Source of the DNA: an uncultured Coprococcus sp.
GTDB taxonomy: Bacteria > Bacillota > Clostridia > Lachnospirales > Lachnospiraceae
Reading direction: 5' to 3'
Assembly: GCA_947626675.1 (NCBI GenBank)
Contig: CANQTC010000008.1
Coordinates: forward strand, 1-64,000
DNA: 64,000 nt
Shown here: piece after piece, positions 43,205 through 51,164 of the stretch
Position numbering within the stretch: position 1 is the first letter of the stretch
Layout of the letters: every line of letters starts with the position of its first letter
Notes under the pieces: generated by a model
What the model saw: only the letters and a program-made list of their open reading frames with translations
Told to the model about the DNA's origin: nothing
The model's database searches: none
Position numbers and translations under genes: made by a program

Positions 43205-43242
43205 CCTTTTCTTAACCTTTTCTTTAACCTTTTCTTTATAAT
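43201..43242 (+). promoter_or_regulatory. three TTAACCTTTTC direct repeats plus -10 box (response-regulator-dependent promoter)
   Basis: TTAACCTTTTC occurs at 43201, 43212 and 43224 (periods 11 and 12), and TATAAT follows at 43237-43242. There is no -35 hexamer at the expected place, which falls within the repeats. OmpR-type regulators bind direct repeats of about one helical turn, so this fits an activated promoter for the ABC and kinase genes. The first repeat overlaps the TAA of the regulator gene. Confidence 0.7.
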
Positions 43243-43331
43243 GACACGCTATAATCAAATAAACTTGTAAAAATAGCTTGTGCTGCCAGAAGCTGATGAA
43301 TAACATACAGGAAAGGGGCGTGTTAATCAAT

Positions 43332-44306
43332 ATGGAACATATTTTACAGGTTAAGGGTTTAACAAAGTTATATGGTAAGAATAAGGTTGTGGATGATTTC
43401 AGCCTTACTGTCGAAAAAGGTCATATATATGGTCTGATTGGACCAAACGGTGCAGGTAAAACAACAATTATGAAGATGATAGCAGGAATCTGCATGCCGA
43501 ATACAGGGAGTATCGCATTGTTTGGCGGAGAGAATCATATTGATGAAAAGAGAAGCCGGGCAAGCTTTATGATAGAAGCACCGTATATCGACGGAAGCAT
43601 GACTGCCAGACAGAATATGGAGTATATCAGATATCTGAGGGGGGTGGCAAATAAAGACAGAATAGACGAGATATTGAAGCTTGTCGGACTGGCAAATACA
43701 GGTGTAAAAAAAGCAAAACATTTTTCACTTGGTATGCGCCAAAGACTTGGAATCGGCATGGCACTTCTTTCAAGTCCTGAACTTATGATACTTGATGAGC
43801 CTGTAAATGGTCTTGACCCGGAAGGAATTGTTGAAGTAAGAACGATGCTTAAGAGGTTATGTGAAGAGAATAAAATAACCATTTTAATTTCGAGTCATCT
43901 GCTTTCGGAGCTTGCAGAGCTTTGTACGGATTTTACCATTATGGACAGGGGACGTCTGGTTGAGTGTATCTCGAAGAAAGAACTGGAGCAGAAGTGCAGA
44001 AATTATATCGCTGTTTCGGCAAATGATATCAATGAACTGGCGGTGGTTGTAGAACATAAGCTTGGGATAAATGAATATAAGGTCATGGAAAATAATGAAA
44101 TCCGTATCTATGAGCGGCTTGACGAAATAGAAGCAATCTCAAAGGGGATTACGGAAAATGGGCTGATTATTACAAAGCTTGTTGTCGCAGGGGAAAGTCT
44201 TGAAGAATACTATCTTTCAAAAGTAACTGCCTCAGGAAGCGGCGAGGCATATCAGTCACAGCGGTTTTCTTTAAAGAATTTAATAAAAAGGGGGAAGCAG
44301 ATATGA
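43332..44306 (+). CDS. ABC transporter ATP-binding protein (BcrA-type)
   Basis: A 324-residue ATPase: Walker A GPNGAGKTTIMK near residue 38, signature LGMRQRLGIGMALL (an FSLGMRQR variant typical of BcrA/lantibiotic-immunity ATPases), Walker B LMILDEPVNGLDPEG, H-loop SSHLL. It likely powers self-protection or bacitracin/lantibiotic-type peptide resistance. The start at 43332 gives MEHILQVKGLTKLYG. AGGAAAGGGG lies somewhat far upstream, and a GTG at 43320 is an alternative. It overlaps the permease gene by 4 bases (ATGA). Confidence 0.9.
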   Translation: MEHILQVKGLTKLYGKNKVVDDFSLTVEKGHIYGLIGPNGAGKTTIMKMIAGICMPNTGSIALFGGENHIDEKRSRASFMIEAPYIDGSMTARQNMEYIRYLRGVANKDRIDEILKLVGLANTGVKKAKHFSLGMRQRLGIGMALLSSPELMILDEPVNGLDPEGIVEVRTMLKRLCEENKITILISSHLLSELAELCTDFTIMDRGRLVECISKKELEQKCRNYIAVSANDINELAVVVEHKLGINEYKVMENNEIRIYERLDEIEAISKGITENGLIITKLVVAGESLEEYYLSKVTASGSGEAYQSQRFSLKNLIKRGKQI

Positions 44307-45049
44307 ACAGATTGATGAAAGCGGAATGGTACAGAGCAAGAAAGTCGTCAGGAATCATGAAATGGCTGTTCATTATTTCCATCTTTTTATTGGCAATAAC
44401 ATTCATGGAATATGACAGTGCGAAGAATATAACAGCATCTTCTTATTTACTGCTATTTGAAGAAAATGTGGCGCCTTTGATATTGCTTTTTATGACCGTT
44501 ATAGCGGCGTTATTTGCCGGTATGCCGTTTAATAATAAAACAGCGCTTTACGAGGTGATGGCAGGCAATAAACCATCAAAAATTATTCTGAGTAAACTGT
44601 TAGTGGTTGTTCCGCTTGTATCGATTGTATTTACAGGGCTCGTTGTTATTGTGACCGGAGTGTTACAACTGGCAAACGGTACAGGAGAATTAAAGCAGAT
44701 GCCGCTTCGGCTGTTGATTTTATTTGTGGCAGTAGTTCATATCAGTACGATATCAGTACTTGCTGTTACCGCAGTAAGAAGTATTCTTGGCATAGGAATT
44801 GCATTTTTAAGATTTGCAGTATTTGATTCAGCGCTTATCATCTTGATACAGGTTTTAATTGAAGACAGTTATGATATAGAAACAGTGCGAAAGGTCTGTT
44901 TGTGGTTTACAGGCTCCCAGATTACAAGTCTTGGAATGGAGACGATACCGTCATATTTTATAGTGGCGGCGATTGCAGGATTTGTTATTGAAGCTGTTAT
45001 ATGGTATGTGATATCCTATATAGGATACAGGAGAAGAAAATTCCAGTAA
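44303..45049 (+). CDS. ABC-2 type permease (lantibiotic/bacitracin resistance type)
   Basis: A 248-residue membrane protein with six predicted helices: MNRLMKAEWYRARKSSGIMKWL (typical basic N-terminus), then helices near 18-35, 52-70, 95-120, 135-160, 165-185 and 215-240. This size and layout fit BcrB/LanE/LanG-like permeases. It overlaps the ATPase gene, AAAAAGGGGG precedes the ATG, and it is followed by the kinase gene after 27 bases. No peptide biosynthesis genes are nearby, so defence rather than self-immunity seems likely (inference). Confidence 0.87.
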   Translation: MNRLMKAEWYRARKSSGIMKWLFIISIFLLAITFMEYDSAKNITASSYLLLFEENVAPLILLFMTVIAALFAGMPFNNKTALYEVMAGNKPSKIILSKLLVVVPLVSIVFTGLVVIVTGVLQLANGTGELKQMPLRLLILFVAVVHISTISVLAVTAVRSILGIGIAFLRFAVFDSALIILIQVLIEDSYDIETVRKVCLWFTGSQITSLGMETIPSYFIVAAIAGFVIEAVIWYVISYIGYRRRKFQ

Positions 45050-45076
45050 AATAAGTGATGGCAGGGTGAAGAAAGA

Positions 45077-45991
45077 ATGACAAACAGGGAGCTTATATGG
45101 ATGATAGTGGGAGGATTGCTGCTTTTATTGGCAGCAGTCCTTCTTGTGCGTATATATCAGTATAAAAGGCAGATTAGAAGCTTTACAAAGCGTATCTGCG
45201 AACGCCAGTCAGAGGAGATGAATCAGCCTGTAACGGTCGATTATTTTGATAAGAATATCGTATTGCTTGCAGATGCATTAAATGAATATACAGAGCGGGT
45301 AAAGTGTTGTATTTTGGCGCTTGAACAGGACAGACGGCATCTGAAGAATGTGATAGCCGGGATATCACACGATTTCAGAACACCGCTTACTGCGGCAAAA
45401 GGATATATGCAGATGATAGATAAAAGCTGCTGTCTGGATGAAAAAAACCAGGAGTATCTGGATATTGCCATGAGTAAGACAGAATATTTAAAGAATTTGT
45501 CTGATGCATTTTTTGAGGTTTCTGCAATAGAAGCCAATACAGAGCCGCCGCTTCTGGAAGAAGTGCATCTGACTAATTTTGTTTCAGAACAGATTATGAG
45601 CCAGTATGAATGGATAAATAACAGTGATATAGATGTAGATTTTAATATACCGGAACGGGACATCGTTATATTATCAAACGCACAATTTTTAGCGAGAATA
45701 TTTGAGAATATATTTTCAAATGCAAGAAAATATACAGTTTCAAAACTGAATATAAGTCTGAGAGCAGAGAATGACTATATAGTTTTGACTGTAGAAAATG
45801 ATATGGTACATTCGGATGATTTAGATATGACAAGAGTATTTGATGCATTTTACAGGGAGTCATCAAGACATAGTGAAGGTACGGGACTTGGCTTATATGT
45901 GGTAAAATGTCTTATCGAAAAACTGGGACATAAAGTATATGCCAAAAGTGAGAACGATATGTTTACAATATATCTTGAGTGCAGAATATAA
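45077..45991 (+). CDS. sensor histidine kinase without extracellular sensor domain
   Basis: A 304-residue kinase with a single N-terminal transmembrane helix (about residues 8-26) and no extracytoplasmic domain. The H-box is GISHDFRTPLTAAKGYM, the N-box NIFSNARKYT, and the lid region HSEGTGLGLYVVK. The usual DxGxG (G1) motif is replaced by ENDMVHSDDLD, as in some lantibiotic-resistance kinases. Lacking a sensor, it probably reads the transporter's state, as BceS-type kinases do (inference). It works with the regulator at 42506. AGGGTGAAGAAAG precedes the ATG. Confidence 0.92.
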   Translation: MTNRELIWMIVGGLLLLLAAVLLVRIYQYKRQIRSFTKRICERQSEEMNQPVTVDYFDKNIVLLADALNEYTERVKCCILALEQDRRHLKNVIAGISHDFRTPLTAAKGYMQMIDKSCCLDEKNQEYLDIAMSKTEYLKNLSDAFFEVSAIEANTEPPLLEEVHLTNFVSEQIMSQYEWINNSDIDVDFNIPERDIVILSNAQFLARIFENIFSNARKYTVSKLNISLRAENDYIVLTVENDMVHSDDLDMTRVFDAFYRESSRHSEGTGLGLYVVKCLIEKLGHKVYAKSENDMFTIYLECRI

Positions 45992-46043
45992 ACCGGCTTT
46001 AAGACAAGACATTTTCCAAACTGGTTATATTAATACATTATTT

Positions 46044-46715
46044 CTAAAGCTTTATAATTTCAACAACTTCTAATGTGTCTCCATCTATTTGAAATCTGAC
46101 ATCATATCCCGCATATAATATGCCATAGCGCCTTAAAGGGTCATTCTGATAGCCGGGACGCGGGTCGGCGGCCAGCATATCAAGCATTGGCTGACGTTTT
46201 TCTTCAGGAAGCAGGGATAACAATTCGTCGGGGCATTTTACATAAAGCGGGGTGTCCTTAAGCTGATTTGTCCATCCGCCTGTAGCATCCGTATGACAAT
46301 CGGTGTATGGCAGATAGGGTTTTATATCATAGACTGGTGTGCCGTCAAGCATATCAGTACCCGATACAAAAAGGACAGGACCGTTGCTTTCCGTATATTC
46401 TATATTCAGAAGCTTTACGGAAGAAAGTCCGATATGATTTGGGCGGAAAGGCGACCTTGTTGCAAATACACCCATTCTTTTATTGCCGCCAAGTTTTGGC
46501 GGCTTGACAGTTGCAGACCATGCGCTGTCCATGACCTTACTAAATCCCCATAAAACCCATATATGTGAAAATTCAGAAAGCCCCCGGAATGCTTCTTTCT
46601 GACGATATTTTGGTTCAAATTCGATATATGAAGCGTTTTCATGAACAAATCCGCTCTGTCTTGGTATGCCGAATTTTTCTTTATAATCAGTATGGATATA
46701 ACCTATTATTTCCAT
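46044..46715 (-). CDS. trmO: tRNA (N6-threonylcarbamoyladenosine37-N6)-methyltransferase TrmO-like
   Basis: A 223-residue protein of the TsaA/TrmO family, which methylates t6A37 in certain tRNAs using SAM. The N-terminal beta-barrel domain shows IGYIHTDYKEKFGIPRQSG, FSHIWVLWGF, the family signature GVFATRSPFRPNHIGLS, and DMLDGTPVYDIKPYLPY. The C-terminal extension contains DPRPGYQND, as in long family members. AAAGGCAGG precedes the ATG on the minus strand. It is convergent with the kinase gene and divergent from the pst operon, with which it shares a 243-bp intergenic region. Confidence 0.9.
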   Translation of the reverse strand: MEIIGYIHTDYKEKFGIPRQSGFVHENASYIEFEPKYRQKEAFRGLSEFSHIWVLWGFSKVMDSAWSATVKPPKLGGNKRMGVFATRSPFRPNHIGLSSVKLLNIEYTESNGPVLFVSGTDMLDGTPVYDIKPYLPYTDCHTDATGGWTNQLKDTPLYVKCPDELLSLLPEEKRQPMLDMLAADPRPGYQNDPLRRYGILYAGYDVRFQIDGDTLEVVEIIKL

Positions 46716-46832
46716 TGTTTACCTGCCTTTTATCATTATGATTATTCTTTTAAAGTATTTATATCGAATAAATCCGTATTCGTCAAGCTGTATGGCGGCG
46801 TCTGTTCTCTTATCAATCCGTTATGGCTAAAA

Positions 46833-46887
46833 TTTACGCACATTTTACTTTTCCCTGATTATGTATTTTACAAAGAAGCTTTATGAT
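46833..46887 (+). promoter_or_regulatory. pst promoter with Pho-box direct repeats
   Basis: TTTACG (46833-46838), TTTACT (46844-46849) and TTTACA (46867-46872) lie at offsets 0, 11 and 34, with a -10 hexamer TATGAT (46882-46887) 9 bases after the last one. TT(A/T)ACA repeats at 11-bp period are the known PhoP/PhoB-type binding pattern in Firmicutes. The same spacing recurs before the Na/Pi cotransporter gene. Confidence 0.65.
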
Positions 46888-46958
46888 TGTTTTAGAAAAT
46901 GAAACATAGCGCAAAGACATTTTCAAAGAAAATGAAAACAGTATAGGAGAGTATAACA

Positions 46959-47837
46959 ATGATTAAAGTAAAGAAGACAGCAACAATCATACTTGGCGCA
47001 GTACTGCTGTTTGGCAGTCTGTCAGGATGCGGAAAAGGAACAAAGGGCTTTCAGTCCTCAAAGGAGATATCAGTCGTTTCAAGAGAGGCGGGTTCCGGTA
47101 CAAGGGGCGCGTTTGTGGAGCTTACAGGTGTAGAGGAAAAAGATGCGGAAGGAAATAAGGTTGATAATACAACGACAAATGCAATTGTCTGTAATAGTAC
47201 AGAGGTTGTACTTACAACAGTGGCAGGAGATGATTATGGAATCGGTTATGTATCGCTTGGCTCATTAAATTCATCTGTAAAAGCATTAACAGTAAACGAC
47301 GTACAGGCAACCGCAGAAAATATTAATAATGGCACATATACCTTATCAAGACCATTTAATATCGTAACGAAGGAAAGTCTCAATGATGTGGCAAAAGATT
47401 TTATCGGTTTTATTCTGAGTAAAGACGGACAGAAGATTATATCAGATAAGGGATACATAGAAATCGAAAATACAGGAGATTTTAAATCATTAAACCCATC
47501 AGGCAAGATTGTTGTGGCCGGTTCGTCATCGGTTACGCCTGTGATGGAGAAGCTGATAGAAGCGTATAAAGCAATCAATACAAATGCGGAAATCGAGCTT
47601 CAGGAGAGTGATTCTACAACCGGTATAACGGCTGCGGCTGATGGAACATGTGATATTGGAATGGCATCAAGAGAGTTGAAAGACAGTGAAGAAAAGCTTG
47701 GTTTGTCATCTACGGTTATCGCGATGGATGGGATTGCACTGATTGTAAATGAGAATAATCCAATGGAAAACTGCACTACTGAGCAAATAAAGAAAATATT
47801 TACGGGAGAAGCGGTAAAATGGGAGGATGTGCAGTAG
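46959..47837 (+). CDS. pstS: phosphate-binding lipoprotein PstS with circularly permuted lobes
   Basis: A 292-residue lipoprotein (signal peptide, lipobox LSGC with C24). Its mature part starts with sequence normally found in the second half of PstS (SREAGSGTRGAFVEL, near 43-57; GIGYVSLGSL; FIGFILSKDGQKIISDKGYI). It ends with sequence normally found in the first half (IVVAGSSSVTPVMEKLIEAYKA near 183-204; LQESDSTTGITAAADGTCDIGMASREL; QIKKIFTGEAVKWEDV at the very end). In ordinary clostridial PstS the phrase FTGE..W.DV is followed directly by ..VSREAGSGTR. The order here is therefore an exact circular permutation. Function as phosphate receptor is supported by the pst genes behind it. GGAGAG precedes the ATG. 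Confidence 0.88.
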   Translation: MIKVKKTATIILGAVLLFGSLSGCGKGTKGFQSSKEISVVSREAGSGTRGAFVELTGVEEKDAEGNKVDNTTTNAIVCNSTEVVLTTVAGDDYGIGYVSLGSLNSSVKALTVNDVQATAENINNGTYTLSRPFNIVTKESLNDVAKDFIGFILSKDGQKIISDKGYIEIENTGDFKSLNPSGKIVVAGSSSVTPVMEKLIEAYKAINTNAEIELQESDSTTGITAAADGTCDIGMASRELKDSEEKLGLSSTVIAMDGIALIVNENNPMENCTTEQIKKIFTGEAVKWEDVQ

Positions 47838-47840
47838 CTT

Positions 47841-48692
47841 ATGAGGAAGTTTAAAGAAGTGTTGATGCAGATTGTATTCCTTGTATCAGCGCTTGTGTCG
47901 ATTGCAGCAGTAGCGCTTATATGTATATTTCTTTTTGTAAATGGTATTCCTGCAATCAGGGAAATTGGATTTGGCAGCTTTACGTTGGGACAGATATGGC
48001 GGCCATCAAATGATATGTATGGAATTTTTTCCTTTATATTAGGAAGCATATATGTAACAGCAGGCGCACTGTTAATAGGTGTTCCGATAGGTCTGCTTAC
48101 AGCAATATTTCTCGCAAAGTTCTGCCCGGTAAGGCTTTATAAAATAATCAAACCGCTGATTAATCTGATGGCAGGAATTCCTTCGGTAATTTATGGATTT
48201 TTTGGCATGTGCGTTATGGTTCCGCTGGTTCAGAAAATATTTGGCGTCAATGGAAATACGATGCTTACAGCACAGATTTTATTAGGAATCATGATTTTAC
48301 CAACGATTATCTGTGTGGCGGAAACCTCGATACGGGCAGTCCCTGAAAAATATTATCAAGGGGCTGTCGCACTTGGCGCAACGCATGAACGAAGTGTGTT
48401 TCTGACAGTTGTGCCTGCTGCAAAATCCGGAATTATGGCCGGAATTATATTGGGGGTAGGCCGGGCAATAGGAGAAACAATGGCGGTTATTATGGTGGCA
48501 GGAAATCAGGAGCGCATGCCGCAGGGCATTTTAAAAGGGGTGCGAACACTGACCGCCAATATCGTTATGGAAATGGGATATGCGCAGGACCTTCACCGAA
48601 AGGCGTTGATTGCAACAGGCGTGATATTATTTGTATTCATCCTGCTTATTAATCTGCTTTTTTCCATTATTAAGAGAAAGACGGTGGTGTAA
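47841..48692 (+). CDS. pstC: phosphate ABC transporter permease PstC
   Basis: A 283-residue permease with six helices. Diagnostic features are FGSFTLGQIWRPSNDMYGIFSFILGSIYVT, AGIPSVIYGFFGM, and the coupling segment GATHERSVFLTVVPAAKSGIMAGIILGVGRAIGETMAVIMVAGN. It forms the channel with PstA. It begins 3 bases after the pstS stop. The next gene starts one base after its stop. Confidence 0.95.
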   Translation: MRKFKEVLMQIVFLVSALVSIAAVALICIFLFVNGIPAIREIGFGSFTLGQIWRPSNDMYGIFSFILGSIYVTAGALLIGVPIGLLTAIFLAKFCPVRLYKIIKPLINLMAGIPSVIYGFFGMCVMVPLVQKIFGVNGNTMLTAQILLGIMILPTIICVAETSIRAVPEKYYQGAVALGATHERSVFLTVVPAAKSGIMAGIILGVGRAIGETMAVIMVAGNQERMPQGILKGVRTLTANIVMEMGYAQDLHRKALIATGVILFVFILLINLLFSIIKRKTVV

Positions 48693-48693
48693 T

Positions 48694-49593
48694 ATGGTGA
48701 AAAAAGACACGAAAGCTTATATGGAAACAATCAATCGAAGAAAATTTGCTGATAAATGGGCAGAGTATAAGAAAAGACCGGGTTCATTCATTGCGATGCT
48801 GATTGTATATCTTTCAGCGGCATTGACAATGCTTGCCATAGGATTTCTGCTTGTCTATGTATTGGTAAAGGGGATTCCGAATCTTTCGGCGGATTTGTTC
48901 AGATGGAAGTATACCTCGGATAATTGTTCGCTTCTTCCGGCACTGATTAATACGATATTGATGACACTGCTTTCCCTTCTGATAGCAGCGCCCATTGGAA
49001 TATTTGCAGCTGTTTATCTGGTAGAATATGCAAAGACAAAAAACAAACTGATAGCGGTTGTCAGGGTAACTGCCGAAACACTGACCGGTATCCCATCTAT
49101 TGTATATGGACTTTTTGGGATGCTGTTTTTTACAAACGCATTGGGATTTAAGCTGTCACTGTTGTCAGGAGCGTTTACGCTGGCGATTATGGTACTTCCC
49201 GTTATTATGCGGACTACGGAGGAAGCGCTTCTTGCAGTTCCAAAGTCATACAGGGAGGGAAGCTTCGGGCTTGGCGCAGGCAAACTTCGGACTGTGTTTA
49301 AGGTGGTTCTGCCAAGTGCAGTACCAGGGATACTGTCGGGATTGATTCTTGCAACAGGAAGAATTGTAGGCGAAACGGCAGCATTGATATACACAGCAGG
49401 TTCTGTCGCGGAGGTAGCAAAAAATATATTTTCATCAACAAGGACACTTTCGGTACATATGTATCTTCTTTCTAAGGAAGGCTTTCATACCAATCAGGCA
49501 TATGCCACAGCAGTTGTATTATTGGTTCTTGTGGTGCTGATTAATTTCGTTTCAGACAAAATCGCAAAAAAGTGTACATCAGAGAAAGGATAG
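48694..49593 (+). CDS. pstA: phosphate ABC transporter permease PstA
   Basis: A 299-residue permease with six helices. It shows AETLTGIPSIVYGLFGMLFF, VPKSYREGSFGLGAGKLRTVFKVVLPSAVPGILSGLILATGRIVGETAALIYTAGS. I chose the ATG at 48694 with GGTGGTG just upstream. An earlier in-frame ATG at 48631 would lie deep inside pstC. It pairs with PstC. Confidence 0.95.
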   Translation: MVKKDTKAYMETINRRKFADKWAEYKKRPGSFIAMLIVYLSAALTMLAIGFLLVYVLVKGIPNLSADLFRWKYTSDNCSLLPALINTILMTLLSLLIAAPIGIFAAVYLVEYAKTKNKLIAVVRVTAETLTGIPSIVYGLFGMLFFTNALGFKLSLLSGAFTLAIMVLPVIMRTTEEALLAVPKSYREGSFGLGAGKLRTVFKVVLPSAVPGILSGLILATGRIVGETAALIYTAGSVAEVAKNIFSSTRTLSVHMYLLSKEGFHTNQAYATAVVLLVLVVLINFVSDKIAKKCTSEKG

Positions 49594-49644
49594 AACAGAC
49601 AATTGTATAATTGCCTGAAATATAGAAGATAGTAAGGAGTAGAT

Positions 49645-50397
49645 ATGAGTACAAAATTTGATATAAAAAATCTGGATTTGTATTATGGAAAATTCCATGC
49701 GCTGAAGGGGATAGACATGGATATTCCGGCAAATGAGATTACAGCATTTATAGGGCCATCAGGATGTGGAAAATCAACTTTTTTGAAATCATTAAACAGA
49801 ATGAATGATTTGGTGGAGAACTGTAAAATAACAGGTGATGTCAGGCTTGACGGACAGGATATCTATAATGGGATTGATATCAATGTGCTGCGAAAAAGAG
49901 TAGGGATGGTTTTTCAAAGTCCGAATCCGTTTCCGATGAGTATCTATGACAATGTTGCATATGGGGCAAGAACGCATGGCATACATAATAAATCGAAGCT
50001 TGATGAAATCGTGGAGCGCTCACTGAAGCAGGCGGCTATCTGGGATGAGTTAAAAGACAGACTGAAGAAATCTGCACTCGGACTGTCGGGCGGACAGCAG
50101 CAGCGGCTTTGCATTGCAAGAGCGATTGCAGTAGAGCCGGAGGTACTTCTTATGGATGAGCCGACATCGGCGCTTGACCCTGTTTCAACCTCGAAAATAG
50201 AAGATTTGGCTATGGAATTAAAAAAGAAGTATACGCTTATTATGGTTACGCACAACATGCAGCAGGCTGCAAGAATCGCAGACCGTACAGCATTTTTTCT
50301 GTTGGGGCAGGTTATCGAATATGATAAAACAGGGCAGATGTTCTCTATGCCAAAGGATAAACGTACAGAGGATTATATAACAGGAAGATTTGGTTAG
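49645..50397 (+). CDS. pstB: phosphate ABC transporter ATP-binding protein PstB
   Basis: A 250-residue ATPase with the PstB-specific pattern: Walker [21 protein letters not shown] near residue 34, [21 protein letters not shown], signature [34 protein letters not shown]-loop [11 protein letters not shown], and the C-terminal [10 protein letters not shown]. It energises the PstCA channel. AGTAAGGAG precedes the ATG. phoU follows after 15 bases. Confidence 0.97.
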   Translation: MSTKFDIKNLDLYYGKFHALKGIDMDIPANEITAFIGPSGCGKSTFLKSLNRMNDLVENCKITGDVRLDGQDIYNGIDINVLRKRVGMVFQSPNPFPMSIYDNVAYGARTHGIHNKSKLDEIVERSLKQAAIWDELKDRLKKSALGLSGGQQQRLCIARAIAVEPEVLLMDEPTSALDPVSTSKIEDLAMELKKKYTLIMVTHNMQQAARIADRTAFFLLGQVIEYDKTGQMFSMPKDKRTEDYITGRFG

Positions 50398-50412
50398 GGA
50401 GGATATAGCGAA

Positions 50413-51054
50413 ATGAGAGATTATTATGACAGGCAGCTGAAAAAGCTGAATGAAGAAATGATGAAAATGGGTACACTGATAGAGCAGGCTATTGAAGCTG
50501 CTATAGCAGGGCTGGTAGGACAGGATGTAAAACTGGCAAAAAAGGTCATAGAAGGAGATGTAGAAATTGACCAGCAGGAAAGAGATATAGAGAATTTATG
50601 CTTCAAGCTGCTTCTTACCCAGCAGCCCGTAGCAAAGGACATGCGACAGGTTTCCTCTGCCCTTAAAATGATTACGGATATGGAGAGAATTGGCGACCAT
50701 GCGGCAGATATCTCCGAACTTACCATTATCATGGCAGGAGAATCCTATATAAAAAAACTGAATCATATTCAGACGATGGCAAAGGAAACAATGGTTATGC
50801 TGGTGTGCAGTATAGAAGCATATGTTGACGCAGACATCAAGAAAGCGGCTAATGTGATTGCCCATGATGATATTGTGGACGAATTATTTAATATAGTAAA
50901 AAGCGAACTGATTGAACTGATTCGTAAAGATGCTTCAAACGGAGAACAGGCGGCAGACCTTCTTATGGTAGCAAAATATCTGGAACGGGTAGGCGACCAT
51001 GCTGTCAATATTTCTGAATGGGTAATGTATTCAATAACCGGAAATCATCCATAA
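50413..51054 (+). CDS. phoU: phosphate signalling regulator PhoU
   Basis: A 213-residue all-helical protein with two PhoU repeats, each with its metal-binding E/DxxxD-type helix: KMITDMERIGDHAADISEL near residues 83-103 and AKYLERVGDHAVNISEWV near 185-205. It restrains the PhoR kinase when phosphate is plentiful and adjusts Pst activity. It is the last gene of the pst operon and is separated from nptA-like by a Pho-box promoter. Confidence 0.96.
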   Translation: MRDYYDRQLKKLNEEMMKMGTLIEQAIEAAIAGLVGQDVKLAKKVIEGDVEIDQQERDIENLCFKLLLTQQPVAKDMRQVSSALKMITDMERIGDHAADISELTIIMAGESYIKKLNHIQTMAKETMVMLVCSIEAYVDADIKKAANVIAHDDIVDELFNIVKSELIELIRKDASNGEQAADLLMVAKYLERVGDHAVNISEWVMYSITGNHP

Positions 51055-51076
51055 GTATGAGCTTACGCTGAAAAAA

Positions 51077-51131
51077 TTTACATGGATTTTACATATGCCA
51101 CCCGCTACATTTTACATAGCTGTTTTACAAT
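51077..51131 (+). promoter_or_regulatory. Na/Pi cotransporter promoter with Pho-box direct repeats
   Basis: TTTACA at 51077-51082, 51088-51093 and 51111-51116 gives offsets 0, 11 and 34. A -10 hexamer TACAAT (51126-51131) follows 9 bases after the last repeat. The repeats are perfect copies of the Pho half-site, and the layout equals that of the pst promoter base for base in spacing. Confidence 0.75.
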
Positions 51132-51164
51132 GGGAACAATAAAACTCTATGAAAGGAAGAAGAA

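Noticed and set aside
45992-46043. Possible terminator AACCGG/CTGGTT between the kinase and trmO
   Set aside because: The stem is only 6 bp with a long loop and no T tract on either side, too weak to call.
46641-46886. Plus-strand frame between trmO and pstS
   Set aside because: It overlaps the 5' end of trmO on the opposite strand and the Pho-box promoter, with no ribosome site and no recognisable protein.
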